Source of the DNA: Ulva prolifera
Taxonomy: Eukaryota; Chlorophyta; Ulvophyceae; Ulvales; Ulvaceae
NCBI GenBank assembly: GCA_023078555.1
Contig: CM041196.1
Coordinates: 3,968,001 to 4,032,000 of the forward strand
Direction of reading: 5' to 3'
DNA: 64,000 nt
Shown: positions 48,201 through 59,260 of the stretch, piece after piece
Position numbering within the stretch: position 1 is the first letter of the stretch
Layout of the letters: each line of letters begins with the position of its first letter
Made by a program: the position numbers and the translations under genes
The notes under the pieces: generated by a model
Databases searched by the model: none
What the model was told of the DNA's origin: nothing
The model's input: only the letters and a program-made list of their open reading frames with translations

Positions 48201-51200
48201 GCCGCTCCGGCTCGCGCGTCGCGTCGGATGCGGAGGAGATCTCGTTCGAGAAGGTGACCGTCGTGACCCCTGCGGACACTGTGCTGGTGCGGGACCTCAG
48301 CGTGCGCGTGCCGGCGGGCACGAACTTGCTCGTGACGGGCCCGAACGGTGCCGGGAAAAGCAGCCTGTTCCGCGTGCTGGGGGGGCTGTGGCCGGCGGAG
48401 TCGGGCGTCGTGCGGAAGCCGGACGCCGCCGAGGCCGGGCTGAGTCACCATATCTTCTACGTACCCCAGCGGCCGTACGTCGTGAAAGGTGCGCAGCGTT
48501 GATCTCGTGCATGTACAGCTGTCTCATACACTGTCGACGAGCTTTCTGCGGAACTGCATTGCGACTGCATTGACAAAATCTGGAGGTTTGTACTGGTTGG
48601 ATAAGGGTCAGTAGCTGTAGCTGTGTGATGGTATAGATGACGCCATGGGGTGTGCTTTTGTGTGGCCAGAGGTGGTCAAGGCCGCAGCATGGGGTGCAGG
48701 CACGCTGCTGGAGCAGCTCATGTACCCGCTGCCCCCAGACGCCGGCCACGGATGCCTCACGGAGCTGCAGGCTCGCAGCCTGCTGGAGGAGGTCGACCTG
48801 GAGCACCTCGTGGAGCGCCACGGCTTCCACACGCCCGCGCAGTGGAACGAGGAGCTGTCGCTCGGCGAGCAGCAGCGGCTCGGCATCGCGCGCCTCATGT
48901 TCCACCGCCCGACCTTTGCCATCCTCGACGAGTGCACGAGCGCCGTGACGACCGACATGGAGCGCCGCTTCACCGACATCCTCCGCCGCCTCGGCTGCAC
49001 GTGCATCACGATCTCGCACCGGCCGGCGCTCGTCGCGTTCCACGACCTCGTGCTCGCGCTCGACGGCGACGGCGGGTGGCAGTTGCTGCCGGGGCAGCGC
49101 CGCCGCAACGGCGACGCCGCGCTCGGCGGCGGCGGTGGCGGCGGCGGCCGTCGCGGCGGCGACGCCGACGCGGTGCGCGCGGCCATGGCCGCCGGTATGG
49201 CGACGACAGCCGCCGTCGACGCCGGCGCGGCGTCGCGCCGCATCGTCGCAGGCGTTCGGCCGGAGGCCGGCACGACGGTGTCGTCAGCGGCGACGGCGAG
49301 CCTGCACGCGGCGCTGATGCGCGAGCGCCTCGCGGGCGCCCGCGAGACGCTGCCGCGCGGCTGGCCACAGTGGGCGCGCATTCTCGAGGCACTCTACTCG
49401 CCTGTCGGCATGTGGACGCATGTGCGGCAGCTCGCTGCGATTGGCGGCATTGTGCTCCTGCGAACGCTGCTGCAGGACCGCATCGCTCGCCTCAACGGCC
49501 GCACCGTCGAGTACATGCTGCGGCAGAACCTCACCGCGTTTCGCTCGCTCATTGCGATATCGATCGCACAGGCCCTGGGCTCCGCAGTGCTCGCGCCGCT
49601 GCTGCGATTCAAGACGGACGCGCTCGCGCTGGAGTGGCGCAAGCGCCTCACCGCCCGCGCGCTGCAGCACTACCTCTCAGAGGACACCGCCTACGCCACG
49701 GTGCACCTCGGTGGCATGGCGGACGCTGAGCAGCGCATGACGACGGACACACGACAGCTTGCGGCAGGCCTCGCGCAGCTCGTGCCGACGTTTGTGAAGC
49801 CGCTCGTGGACACGCTGTGGTTCTCGTGGCACATGGGCCGCCTCACGGGCATGAACGGCATCCTTCTCCTCTACGGGCATGCATCCTCCCCCTGCGCGTG
49901 TGCTGTAGTTGCTTCTGTTGCTGTGTGGGCTGCGGATTCCGCTGCTGCTATCTCTGCTGCAATTTCGCCTTGTCCTTCCCATACACAGCAGAGACGTGCG
50001 ATCAGCGGCGCTGACGGCGGCGTGCGCGATCGTGCAGGTACAGCGTCGCGGGCTTTGCGGCGCTGCGTGCGCTCACCCCCGACTTCGGCACGCTGTCGAG
50101 CCGCGCGATGGCCCTCGAGGCCGACTTCCGGAAGGCGCACCACTACCTCAAGCAGCATGCCGAGAGCGTCGCGTTCTTCGGCGGCGCCGGCCGCGAGGCC
50201 GCGGCGATCGGCGCACACCTCGGGGCGCTGCTTGAACAGCACCGCGCCGTCGCGCGCGCCCGCTGGCTGCACTCGATCGTCGACGACCTCTTCACGAAGC
50301 AGCTGCCGCACAACGCGACGTGGGCGCTCACGCTGCTCTACGCACTGCAGCGGCCGGACAGCGCGTGGGCCGATGCGGAGGCGCAGGTGCGGGCCGCTCG
50401 CCTCCTGTCCATGCATCTGTCGCTGGAATTCGTGACTGCTGCACCTGTTTGAGACCTTGAAGTTGTGTGTTGAGCGTGTGGTGTTTTGCGTCAACAAAGG
50501 ACGTGGTATGTGCAACTGCGTGCGTTTCACACCGAGGAACGGCTGAAGCGACTAGGGAAGCAGATGCGCAGTGTCAGCCTTGAATGTGCCGGCACCCACG
50601 GCAGCACTGCTGGAGCGTCGCTCAGAGTGGGTACACGGTGGTCCCTGGAGTTGACTCTGACTGGAGAGGCAACTCACCGTCGCGGCGGGTGTGTACAGGG
50701 GGCGACTGTGTTCGACATGCGCTACCTCGCGACCATCGTCGCCAACTGCTTCCTGGCGTTCGGGGAGATCCTGCAGATGAACACGCGCGTGCACGAGCTC
50801 TCAGCGGGAGTGGCGCGCGTCGCGCAGCTGCTGTGCACCACCGAGGCCGCCGAGGGCCTACAGCGCGAGCTCACCGCGACCAACATCTCCGGCTGCTGCG
50901 CCTCTGGTGTGTCCCTACGCCACTGCACCAACGGCGCTGATGCCCCTGCCCTGAAGGGCACGTGCTGCTGTGTAAAGTTTTGTATAGTCAGGAAATTGCT
51001 GGAGCCGTCTAGTTCGGATCAGGTTTTCCTGCAACACCCGGCTGGAAGAACACACTTCAGAGTTCATGCACTCTATATTCACTGCAAAGTCGTTCAGGTT
51101 TCAGCCCGGCACGTCCAGAAGTGCATGCTTTTGACGAATGTGATGTCTCGGGCAGCCCCATGTATCGTACCCCGCTCCTCAGGTCTTTCCATGCGACTGG

Positions 51201-53058
51201 TTTGGATGTCACAACTGGTCCAGGCGACCCCTCCGCTGATCCATGCCTGCGCGACAGTGCCGGTTGTGCAGACGCGGAGCCGCAGCCGCTGCTGGACGTG
51301 AAGGGCCTCTCCGTGGTGACGCCCAGCGGCGCGACGCTCGCGAAGCACGTCACGCTGCGGGTGCACGCCGGAGAGGACCTCCTCGTCACCGGCCCGAACG
51401 GCTCCGGCAAGAGCAGCCTCGTGCGCATCCTGCGCGGCCTCTGGCCCAACGTGCGCGGCTCCATCGCCGTCGCCGGCGGCCCCGCCGGCTGGCGCTCCAT
51501 CGCCACCGTCTTTTACGTCCCGCAGCAGCCCTACCTCGGCTCGTCCTCGCTGCTGGAGCAGCTCATCTTCCCCCTCTCCCTCGACGGTGCGGTACCCGTC
51601 ACTGCATCATGGGCTCTGGTGCAGCCAGTTCATAGCTGCCGAATGCATGCTGCATATAGGCAGCGCAGGATCCTGGTGTACTTGAGGCTGCTCCTCCTGC
51701 CATGCAGCGGCCCGACCTTTTGGAACGTAAGGGTACATTAGATTCGCGTGAATTGTGGGCGTTTGTGTGCGGGGGACCTGCTACGGCTGTGCTCCTGTCA
51801 GTGTTTAGGGCAAGGTACATGAGAGCGGGCTGCTGCTGGGTATGAGTTTCATGCAGTTGCACTGGGATGCGTGGCTGTGCTGTGGTGGGTGCACCTCACA
51901 TGCTGAGTCGACTGCACAGCTCCATGGCCCATTGGATGTCAGCATTCCCAGGAGTGGCATGCATCATGGTCGCACCGCTGCACCAACGCAGACAGTGCAC
52001 AAGCAGCCTGCACACGCATTTGATCCCTCACGGCGATGTGGCTCTGGTGGAGCTCCTATCTTCCGGCTTGGACGGTCCCTGCACCTCCAGTGCATCCGCA
52101 GAGCAGCGGCCGCTGCGTTGGTTCAACGCATCATCATCTCAGAACCGTGTTGGTGTACTGTTTCTTAGACAGGCCCCGGGAGTGCTGTGCAGATGCTCTG
52201 GAGAGGCTTGGTCATCCTCGAGGCAAGCTGTCAGGCAAGGCAGACGTGCTCCAGCAGCTGCACTCGCAGTGCATGGCCATCATGCAGCAGGTCAAGCTCG
52301 GGTACCTGGTGGTGCGGGAGGGCGGCTGGGGCACAGCGAAGCACTGGTCGACGACGCTGTCGCTTGGGGAGCAGCAGCGCATGGGAATGGGCCGCCTCTT
52401 CTTCCACAGGTGCAGCCTCATACCGCACCCTCAGCCTGTGAATTTAGGTGAGAAGGTCACCTGGTAAAATGTCTCATAGTTTGGCATTATGCTACAGCAT
52501 ACAGCAGAGCTTTTGCTGTATTTCTTGGCCTCAGTGTGCATGAGATACACGTGCAACGGTCATGGGGTTTCCAGTGCGCTAGAGCATCACTGTGAATCGA
52601 TCTAGCACCTCAGTACTAGCCGGCAGTATTCTTGTTGGGAAAAGGAAGCCCACACAAACAGTGCATAAAGTCACAAATCCAGATTTTCTCAACTTGACAC
52701 GTGGCACTGGTTCATCAACCTCGCCACATCTGGCTTCACAGACACTTTGCAACATTGCACTCAATGCACAGAGCAGACGAAGCACACCTACATCTGTTTA
52801 CCCTTCGCACACATGCACTTCTGTGAAATACTGACGCTGTGCAGGCCGTTGGTGGCAGTGCTGGACGAGTGCACCAACGCCACGAGCGTGGAGGTGGAGG
52901 AGAGGCTGTTCCAGCATGCCAAGAGCCTAGGCATCACCATCATCACCGTCACCCAGCGCCCAGCCTTGACCAAACTGTACAAGCATGAGCTCAAGCTTCT
53001 GGACGGGAACGGGCACTGGGAGCTCTGTGAGCTTGAGAACATGAGTGACTCGGCTTGA
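45285..53058 (+). CDS. ABCD1: Full-size peroxisomal ABC transporter, ABCD1/COMATOSE (PXA1)-like
   Basis: Eleven exons: 45285-45400, 45492-45843, 46709-47029, 47358-47629, 47977-48488, 48700-49876, 50038-50386, 50699-50906, 51272-51586, 52169-52409, 52845-53058 (4077 nt, 1358 residues; phases agree). Two ABCD halves are fused: TMD1 (about 40-375), NBD1 (about 440-640), a Gly/Arg-rich linker, TMD2 (about 700-1090), NBD2 (to the end). NBD1 has GPNGAGKSS, LSLGEQQRLG and FAILDECTSA; NBD2 has GPNGSGKSS, LSLGEQQRMG and VAVLDECTNA. TMD2 keeps the ABCD motif HAESVAFFGG, but in TMD1 the matching place reads TVEPLALLRG. The size matches plant COMATOSE, which imports fatty acyl-CoAs into peroxisomes for beta-oxidation. 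Two introns (after 47629 and 49876) appear to start with GC instead of GT. Confidence 0.92.
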
Positions 53059-54001
53059 AGTTGTACTCGAGGATTTTGAGTTCACTGACGCCAGCTTACA
53101 TATATGGGGGGGGGGGGGGGGGGAGTGAATTTGTCTAAAGGTAGCCTCAGAAGCGCTGTTGGTTGCAACGCGGTGGATGCAACACTGAGGATTGCATCTC
53201 TGGAATTGATTTTCTGTTGTTTGGCTCAAGTGAGTGTACGTCATCGGTCGAGGCCGCTGCTGTGCTGTGGACACCCATGTACACCAAACATGGCCAAGTA
53301 ATCTGTGCACGGTGTATGTTACGACTCTCAGAGACCCATTTTTGAGCCTCAATGCTGTACCCGATCATGCAGGTCGCTTCCTGTTGCGTCACTGTGTAGC
53401 TATGATGTGCGCAGGTTAGGCATGAACAGATTTTGAGGTCAGGCTACGCTGTGGTAAAGATGGCAGGGGACTGGTGAGGCCCAAGGATGAACCCGTGCAG
53501 CTGGTATCACGCTAGCGAGCGGGCATCAAAATCCACAAGCACCGTCTGCCAAGAAAAGTGAAATACGTAACTTCTCATGCGTATGACAAGGGCTGTAGGC
53601 AGCATGCTCTGGCCAGTGGGACAGAGGCTCACCTAACCGCCATCCCACCTGCACCTGCCAGCTTGCTTTCTTAAGCACTAGATCAGCATGCTGTCACAGC
53701 GGGATGCACAAATCTGATTCATAATGTCGACTAACCGGAGCCTACCAGCCGGCAATGCTTGGTTGAGGGCTGTACAAAACGGTCGCAGTGCATGCACCTG
53801 AGCCGGTTCTGCAGACAAGCTTCTGCTACGCCTCACAAGTACCGTTTGCGGGGACTGCCCTCCGACACACTACATAGCAGTGATCGCATGCAAACAGTTC
53901 TTCTGCTCTTGTGCCGTCGCGTGTACCAACGGTCACGTCCTCTTCCGGTCGCTCCATGGCGCATAACAGGTGAAGCAGTGTTACGCAGCTGACAGATCTC
54001 G
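53059..54001. other. Tandem intergenic region, ABCD transporter / KIF6, with poly-G
   Basis: 943 bp between the two genes. It contains an 18-nt poly-G run at 53106-53123, within 50 bases of the transporter stop. No gene is seen. Confidence 0.5.
53106..53123. repeat. Poly-G tract, 18 nt
   Basis: An uninterrupted run of 18 G just downstream of the ABCD transporter stop codon, likely within its 3' UTR. Confidence 0.9.
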
Positions 54002-57000
54002 ATGGTTGATAGCGCCAAGAGCAATGTAAACGTTTTTATCCGGCTGAGGCCAGTGCCTCGCAAGTCCAAGAAGGTCGTAGTCGATAAGGATGATGGAACT
54101 ATCACATTCCACCTCCCGCGTGAAGAGTCCGCCGGGTGCTTGAACCATCGTAGACCTATGAATTTCACGCCCAAACACACATCTGGTTCCCTTATTTCAA
54201 AGCGAATGCAGACTCATCAACAATCAGCGCGAGAAGTACAGCTTTGTGTTCAATGGAGTGCTAACGGAGGAGAGCAAGCAAGATGAGGTTTTTGAAAGAG
54301 TCTGCCACCCGGCTGTCAACGAGTTTATGGCTGGTTACAATGCTACAGTTTTTGCATATGGGCAAACCGGATCAGGCAAAACCTTCACCATTACCGGAGG
54401 CCCAGAGCGGTATGCAGGTGGTGCCCAGCTTGCTGCATTGCATCCATCGCAATGCACGGCAGCACCAAACAGCAGGCAGTACTGATGCAGATCGGGGCAT
54501 GATCCCTCGGGCAATTTCGCTCATCTTCAAGAAAATGGCTGCAGACACACACCAGCAGTACAACTTGCATATCAGCTACATGGAGATATACAACAGCACA
54601 GCCTACGACCTCTTGGATCCCTCTCGAGACATCAAGGAGCTATCGGATCTTCCACCAGTCACTATCCTGGAAGATGATGAAGGGCGCTTTCACATGAGGC
54701 AGCTCTCCTTGAACGCGTATGTACCGCCACAAATCAAACACAAACTAATTGCTTTGAATCGCGACATGTTTTCATGTGGTTTCAAGGACTACCCCATGCC
54801 ACAGCTCTAGGTCACCGGCAACCTTGGGTGGAATTGACAACAATGAATCACTTGCCAGATGCACGCATGCATGGATCAATATCCATACACACAGTGATGC
54901 TGACGGTCCCATGGCATACAAAATTCTAGAGTGCAGCTCCGGCTTCTCATTCAGCCCGCCGTGCAGGGCCACCTGTGAGGAAGACGCCCTGAACCTGCTG
55001 TTCCTGGGCGACACGAACCGCATGATTGCGGAGACGCCGATGAACATGGCCTCCTCCCGCAGCCATTGTGTCTTCACGCTGCACCTCGAGGCGCGACGCG
55101 CCGGCGAGGCGACGGTGCGGCGCAGCAAGCTCCACCTCGTGGACCTCGCGGGCAGTGAGCGCGTGTCCAAGAGCGGCATCGCAGGGGCCACCCTCTCCGA
55201 GGCCAAGTACATCAATGCCAGCCTGCTGTTCCTCGAGCAGGTCATCATCGCCCTCCAGGTGGACACCCCGTGGTACCCCTTCTGATCGCGCCCGTCTCCT
55301 GCTGGTCCTGACGCCCGTAACAGCGTGGCACCGCTGCAATTCGCATGAAACTGTCGCCATGATGTCCATGACAGTGCGCCGCCGCTGGCAGACTCGCTAT
55401 CTCTGTCATCCATATTAATCGTTGTTGTGTTGAACTGATCTGTGCATCCCATGCGTGTGGCCAACACCCCGCTCCCCGCCCCCGACGCAGAAAAGACCAC
55501 CAAAACAGCGGCCATGCCGCATGACATCGGAGTAGCACCTAGAGTGGCAACGGTGGCAGTGTGGCTGAGTAGGAGCGCGCAATAGGCATCGCGCGGCCGC
55601 ATGTGCCATACCGCAACAGCCTCATGACGATGGTTCTGCGGGATTCCCTGGGGGGCAACTGCAAGACGTCGATGGTTGCGAACCTCAACGTCGCCGATGC
55701 CGCCGTCGACGAGAGCATCTCGACCTGCCGCTTCGCGCAGCGCGTCGCCATGGTCGCCAACGCGGCGTCCGTGAACGAGGAGACCGACCCGAAGCTCATC
55801 ATCGCGGGCCTGCGGCAGCAGGTCCGGGACCTCAAGGACGAGATCCGGCTGCTCCAGGTGCGAAAGAACACTCAGGCTGCGGTGGCGTGGTGATTCGTGC
55901 TATCGGACGCCACGTCAAGGCGCTTTCCGTCCCCGTCTGTCCGAGCTGGCCAGTCCAGGCTGTGTCGCATGTTAATGTTCATCAAGGTGCTAATGGTTTT
56001 CACCATTTGATGGATGGTGTGACTCGGCAAGATCATGTTGAAACACAGGGACACTGCTGCTGCTCTGACGCAGCCCTGTGGCTGTGGGCCACACGATAGC
56101 CGGCTCTAGAGTTTGTGCATCATCTGCATCTGTTCTGCCTGCATGCCTGCACTTACATGTTCGCTGCAGCACACAGTCTTCCTGGCTGTACCTGAAGCAA
56201 ATAAGATCGCGCTGGCTATCCACTTGTACGTCATGATTGCATGCAGGGCGGAGAGGAGGTGCGTGGGCCACTGACAGAGGACGAGCTGCAGCGGCTGCGG
56301 CAGGCGGCCTCCGCATACGTCGCGGACACCGCACCCGACGCCGCGCTGCGGCCCGGCAGCTCCATGATGTTCATCAACGCCGCCTTCCAGGCGCTCAAGG
56401 ACCTCGCCCGAGGCACTGCCGGCCCCCGGCCCCCACCCGCCCTCCACGCGGCAGCGAGCCCAACCCCATCCCCGGCCCAGCCCGCGGCGGCGCTGGGCTC
56501 GACCGCCACGGTGCCGGGTTCGCCGGCGCGTGACAGCGCGGGTGTGGCGGAGGAGGCGCCGGCGAAGGGCGTGCTTGCGCTGCGGGAGGAGAACGGGAAG
56601 CTTCGTCTGCAGGTGCAGCAGCGGGACAACGAGATCAGCATCCTCGTGTCGATGCTGAAGAAACGGGAGGCCACAATCGCGGCCGCAGCTGCTGCCGCGC
56701 CAGCCCCCACTGCAGGCCAGGCGGACGCTGCTCCGGGAGGCGTGTCTGGGGCTGCATCAGGCGGGCGGCCTGCTGACAGCCCTTCGGCTGCAGGGGCGTG
56801 CCAGGTGGCGGGTCCGAGCGGAGGAGGTGCGGGTGGAGCGGACGCGGCGGCTGATACCTCGCTGCTGGACCTGGGGGCGCTGTCGGACCGGAACCGTGCG
56901 TTTGAGATGTTTAGGAAGAGCTACAGGCGGAATGCGGCGATCGAGACGAGCAAAGTGGTGCGAGCTCTGCATGGCACGCACGTCCCGTGCGAATCGCTCT

Positions 57001-58729
57001 GTTGGTGAGGCACCAGTCCCTCACTGAATAGCGTTCAGCAGGTAGCGCTGGATTTGCTTCATTGCACCGATGCATATCTCTGCTGGCGGTGGTGCTGCGA
57101 CCACACGCGTGAGCGTGGGCTGTGTGCAAGAGTGGCAGGCACCCAAATTTGAAGCCATGTCCAAGTGGTGGGAGCGACACAGCAGTCCAGGTTCATGCTT
57201 TCAGTGTGGTCACCCCTGCATCATGTTGCACTGCCCACATTCATATCAGTCATGCTTACTGAACGCTCTGCCACCCCTCAGAGCAGCCTAGCTCTGAGGC
57301 GGGCCGGTGTGCATATGCACACTGCACGCATGGCATGCATGCAGCCGTGCACATGTGTATACCCGAGATGTGCTGGCAGTAGCCAGGGGCGAGGCAGTGC
57401 AGGAGCTGAAGGAGAAGTACACCCAAGCCAAGGCCCTGGGCGCACGCGCGAACGAGCTTCGGGTGGCGATGGCGGCCCAGAAGCAACAGATCGAGCAGCG
57501 GCGCATGCAGCGTGCTGCCGCAGACATCGCAGCTGGAGGCACTGGCGCCGCAGCGGCCGAAGGTGACGAGGACGCCGGCGCCCTCGCTGAGCTGGCGGAG
57601 CAGCGCGCGGAGTACAAGGCGGCGTTTGACAGCCTGCGCGAGCGCAAGCAGGACATCGAGAGGCTGCAGGGTCTGCTGGAGCGGTCGCGGCAGCAGATGG
57701 CGGTGCGCATGGCGCCGCGGCTGTGTGTGTATGCATGAGCTCACTGCTGAGAGGGACTGCAGCTACAGTCTTCCAGAGCTTTGACACATGCGTGACGTTG
57801 CTGTTCTGCGTTGACCATGGCCAGACGCCTGCATGCGAACGCTCCCCACGGCTGCTAGACGTAGGAGTGTATGCAACTGTTTGGCGCACGCTCGTGGGGG
57901 AAGGGGCGTTGACGCCGGGTGGGACCAACACTGTCGTCTGGCCAGGATTAAGATTCCCGCCGGCAACAGGCGTCGATCCGCCACTATTGACAACACACTC
58001 CAGTATAAAACAGGATGTTTGGTGCACACAGACATTATCGCATACATCGTAGTCTGGGCACAGTGGCAGCTCCCTTTGCAAGGTGGTGTGGAGGCCAGCC
58101 GACCATTCAAACCAAGGCGGTCATGCAGCTTGTTTGCCAGGCTGCCATCACCGAGGGCGGTGACAAGCCGGCTTCAGCCTGGCTTTGGCAAGTTGTACTT
58201 TATCTGTGTTTATAGCTTCGTTCGCTGGTATCGACTCTGACATGGGCCGCCATGGCAATGAAGGTTTGTCGTGCAGAAGGACTTCCAGGGATGGTACACC
58301 ATGATGGCTGCTCGTGGGGCTGCACCTACAAGTGGAGATGCTGCATCTGCAGATGGAATCTTGACTTCTGGATCGCGCAGCACAGCTGTGCATACTGGCG
58401 AGGCTGTGAAGAAGGTGTCGCTACTGGACACAGGGACAGCGGCACAAGGTAAAAGTGAGATTGGACTGGTTGCTGAGAGATCATTGCCTGGCCAACGTGT
58501 GCCTGCCGTGAGGACTGTGGGCAGCGCGGGGCAGCTAGCTGCACAAGCTCGGGAATCATCTGGTATTGCAATGTCAAATGGGCAGGATGAAGTGCCTTCC
58601 AAAGGAAAGGATTTTCCAGAGGAAGTGCTTCGTGCTGCAGGACCGTTTTTGACTGGGGATCCGACAGCAGATGAGGACATACTGGGATTTTATCTTGTTA
58701 GACACAATATGCTGCATGGTGGAAATTGA
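54002..58729 (+). CDS. KIF6: Kinesin-9 family motor, KIF6-like
   Basis: Eight exons: 54002-54135, 54212-54417, 54491-54716, 54967-55258, 55573-55857, 56247-56957, 57403-57702, 58277-58729 (2607 nt, 868 residues; phases agree). It is a microtubule motor of the axoneme. The N-terminal motor has NVFIRLRPV, P-loop FAYGQTGSGKT (about 95-102), LEIYN-type MEIYNSTAYDLLDP, ALNLLFLGDTNRMIAETPMN, SSRSH, LVDLAGSER, and HVPYRNSLMTMVLRDSLGGN, all much closer to KIF6 than to KIF9. The stalk contains LQVQQRDNEISILVSMLKK and QELKEKYTQAK...QQIEQRRMQRA, followed by DFQGWYTMM. Even the C-terminal FLTGDPTADEDILGFYLVRHNML has a counterpart near the KIF6 end, which fixes the stop. The exon 5 acceptor at 55572 (GAGTAG) is atypical. 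A read-through possible intron (AAG|GTAAAA at 58450) was not used. Confidence 0.9.
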
Positions 58730-59260
58730 ATCTTCAGAAAATGTGAATAGCATCAGACGTGACGCTTTGGCTGCTGTAGAGTCATTGCTGTGGCAGGTTC
58801 GAATGCAACATGGACCACACATAGATCGATAAACGTGTACCACGATCTTGTTGGCTGGGGCGTTGCAGTTCATGGTGATGGTGGCGCTTTCCTATCTCCG
58901 AGTTACCAGCAGTAAGAGAAACTGTGTTCCCTCAGTGCTGCACCGCACTCACTTCACACTGAGACCGAGGAAACGTCCGCTGTCGCAAACAAGCCTCAAA
59001 TTTCTGTGCTCCGCTCTGTTGATACTTCATCATGGCTATTTCTCAGCAGGCCCGGCGTGTGTTCTTGCCCAGGGACTGGCCAAAAACAGAGTTTTGGGGA
59101 ACACTGAACTGCGTTGGCCCATCAGTGCGTGGCAACGCTGAGGCTCGTTCTCGACCGCCTGAAGCAACGCAATGCAATGCGGGTTACCCTTTGAACGGAA
59201 TGCGGTATGGCATAGCATGACCTTTGCCTTCTTTGCGGTGCACCTTTACTGGCGCCAGCC
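58730..59260. other. Tandem intergenic region, KIF6 / kinesin-4
   Basis: 531 bp with no gene, containing the KIF6 3' UTR and the kinesin-4 promoter. No clear element. Confidence 0.5.

Noticed and set aside
48650-49729. 359-codon plus-strand ORF overlapping the ABC transporter
   Set aside because: Arg/Ala-rich out-of-frame shadow of exon 6.
58795-58808. GGTTCGAATGC, another B-box-like sequence
   Set aside because: No cloverleaf can be drawn around it.
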